This document shows positions 5,902-7,110 of a DNA stretch of 7,110 bases, in pieces (within the stretch, counting starts at the first letter, position 1; each line of letters begins with the position of its first letter). The notes beneath the pieces were generated by a model that was not told the DNA's origin, did no database searches, and worked only from the letters and a program-made list of their open reading frames with translations. Where the stretch lies: NCBI GenBank assembly GCA_016219235.1, contig JACRBO010000080.1, positions 1 through 7,110 on the forward strand, given 5' to 3'. Source of the stretch: Chloroflexota bacterium (lineage in GTDB: Bacteria > Chloroflexota > Anaerolineae > Fen-1058). Position numbers and translations under genes: made by a program.

Positions 5902-7110
5902 TTACTTGCGACGCCGCATGAAGATGAACCCGGTGATGGCGGCAATGGCCGCACCTACCGCGGCCACGATCGGCAGTGCGCCCGATGGCGATTCTGTGAC
6001 CACCGCGGGTGTGGGCGGCACGGCGGGTTGGGCGGTGGGTGGAACGGTCGTCGGGGGAACCGTAGTGGTCGGCGCAGCAGTTGGGGCTTGTGTCGTCGTG
6101 ACCGTCACGGTGGGCTTGAGCGTCGGTGTAAGTGTAGGCGGCACGTTTCGCCCTGTTTTGAGCACAAACACAGCGGTCGTGCGCGGTGGCACCGTGAAGA
6201 CACCGGTGGCTGAATCGAAGTTGGCCTGTCGCAGCACCGAGTCACTGGACACGGCCTGAACCGGATGCAGTTGAAACGCTGTGCCAATATACTGCGAATC
6301 GCCCAACTCAATTCGGCCGAGCGAGGCGTTGAAGATGACCAGAATTTCAGTGTAGGCGTCGTCGAGGCGTTCCGGGCCGACGTTGTCCAGCCGCATGATG
6401 ATCAGGCCCGGAATCTGGTCCGCGCCAGTGTTTAAAAAGGTCAGATGCTGCTGAACTTCTGCGGCCGTCTCAAGTCGGAATAGCCGCGAGCTCTTGCGGA
6501 TCTTGAGCATCTCTTCAAAGTGCAGCAGCGCCGATTGAATATCTTGTCCCGACGGCTTCAATGTCTCATCGACCAGCAGCGGCTGAATGATGGGCCACTT
6601 GTCTTTGTTATCACCCTGCGGCGGCAGGCCCACGGCCCAGTTGTTGCTTTGATAGGTAAAGTCGAGGCGGTTGAACCAGTCGCCGGAGTTGTAGCTGTTG
6701 CGATCGAGCGACTTGGAGCGCAGCAGTTCATCGCCCGCGTGGAAGAACGGTACTCCCTGACCCAGCATGACGAGATCGATGCCGAGGTTGTTCATCCGGA
6801 TCCGATCGGCCAGTGACGCCGATGCGGACGCTTTGGCCTGCACCGCATCGAACAGCGTCTCGTTGTCGTGCGCGGAGACGTAGTTGATATTCTCCTGCGG
6901 ATCGAGCGTGTAGCCGGTCGGCGCGCCGTTGTATTTGATATTCTCGGCGGGCACGACATCGCCGTTGGTTTTTTGCAGCGGAAAATCGCGCAGATTGCCC
7001 GCCAGTCCGGCGCGAATCCAATCGTGATATTCGATCAGCCGCGCCGCTTGCTCGTCGGGCGAACGCGCTTCATAATCGTTCGGCGTTTCGAGCAGGCCGG
7101 TGATGAAGCC
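5902..7110 (-). CDS. pulA: Pullulanase-type alpha-1,6-glucosidase, C-terminal part, membrane-anchored
   Basis: An in-frame run of 402 codons enters from the right edge with no stop until 5902, so this is the C-terminal part of a longer GH13 debranching enzyme that hydrolyses alpha-1,6 branches in pullulan, starch or glycogen. NYVSAHDNETLFD (fragment residues about 76-88) holds the GH13 motif IV His-Asp. It is followed by the strongly family-typical GVPFFHAGDELLRSKSLDRN and SYNSGDWFNRL. The beta-rich C-terminal domain ends near residue 320 in a VPPRTTAVFVLK-type strand. A Thr/Pro-rich linker (about 322-373), a hydrophobic helix (378-398) and a terminal RRRK follow, which indicate a secreted enzyme tethered at the cell surface. 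The catalytic Asp and Glu of motifs II-III lie outside the window. The in-frame GTG at 6954 is internal, not the start. No clear terminator follows the stop. Confidence 0.9.
   Translation of the reverse strand, partial: GFITGLLETPNDYEARSPDEQAARLIEYHDWIRAGLAGNLRDFPLQKTNGDVVPAENIKYNGAPTGYTLDPQENINYVSAHDNETLFDAVQAKASASASLADRIRMNNLGIDLVMLGQGVPFFHAGDELLRSKSLDRNSYNSGDWFNRLDFTYQSNNWAVGLPPQGDNKDKWPIIQPLLVDETLKPSGQDIQSALLHFEEMLKIRKSSRLFRLETAAEVQQHLTFLNTGADQIPGLIIMRLDNVGPERLDDAYTEILVIFNASLGRIELGDSQYIGTAFQLHPVQAVSSDSVLRQANFDSATGVFTVPPRTTAVFVLKTGRNVPPTLTPTLKPTVTVTTTQAPTAAPTTTVPPTTVPPTAQPAVPPTPAVVTESPSGALPIVAAVGAAIAAITGFIFMRRRK

Noticed and set aside
5801..6259. Plus-strand open frame of 152 codons rich in Gly/Val/Thr.
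   Set aside because: It is the reverse of the Thr/Pro-rich linker and anchor region of the pullulanase gene, and its composition comes from that low complexity.
6952..6954. In-frame GTG as the start of the pullulanase-like gene.
   Set aside because: The frame stays open to the window edge, and the upstream codons encode family-like sequence (GFITGLLETPNDYE), so the true start is outside the window.

Overview
The window looks like a bacterial chromosome segment of moderately high GC, roughly 60% by eye. All five protein genes lie on the minus strand, so transcription runs from position 7110 towards 1. I suspect a member of the Chloroflexota. The reasons are a pullulanase tethered by a C-terminal membrane anchor, heptad 'TCCAACa/t' intergenic repeats of a type I recall from that phylum, and the overall codon style. 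This assignment is an inference and has not been checked against any database.

Layout from right to left. At 7110-5902 is the C-terminal part of a secreted, surface-anchored pullulanase-type alpha-1,6-glucosidase; its N-terminus is outside the window. Between it and the next gene is a compact regulatory region (5809-5901). It holds four phased CTGARC direct repeats, a TATACT -10 box and a perfect 9-bp inverted repeat that overlaps the ribosome binding site. This region drives a class A flavoprotein monooxygenase-like gene (5808-4423), which ends in a good intrinsic terminator (4407-4364).

Next comes a separate transcription unit. It has a near-consensus sigma70-type promoter (TTGACA, 17 bp, TACACT), a palindromic operator just downstream of the expected start, and a leader of about 230 nt. 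Most of that leader is two oppositely oriented arrays of a 7-bp repeat that can fold into a long imperfect hairpin. Then follow a TetR-family regulator (4003-3401), an ABC exporter half-transporter (3404-1437) and a second half-transporter (1440 to beyond position 1). Both junctions are 4-nt ATGA overlaps, so the three genes are very probably one translationally coupled operon.

The first half-transporter has Asp instead of the catalytic Glu and Gln instead of the switch His. This is the hallmark of the degenerate subunit in heterodimeric exporters such as TM287/288. The unit therefore reads as an autoregulated multidrug or lipid-type exporter whose substrate probably also acts as the TetR ligand. 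Whether the neighbouring monooxygenase belongs to the same response is open: its promoter shares the CTGAAC half-site word with the tetR operator, which is suggestive only.

The most unusual element is the repeat-built leader squeezed between the operator and the ribosome binding site of the tetR-exporter operon.
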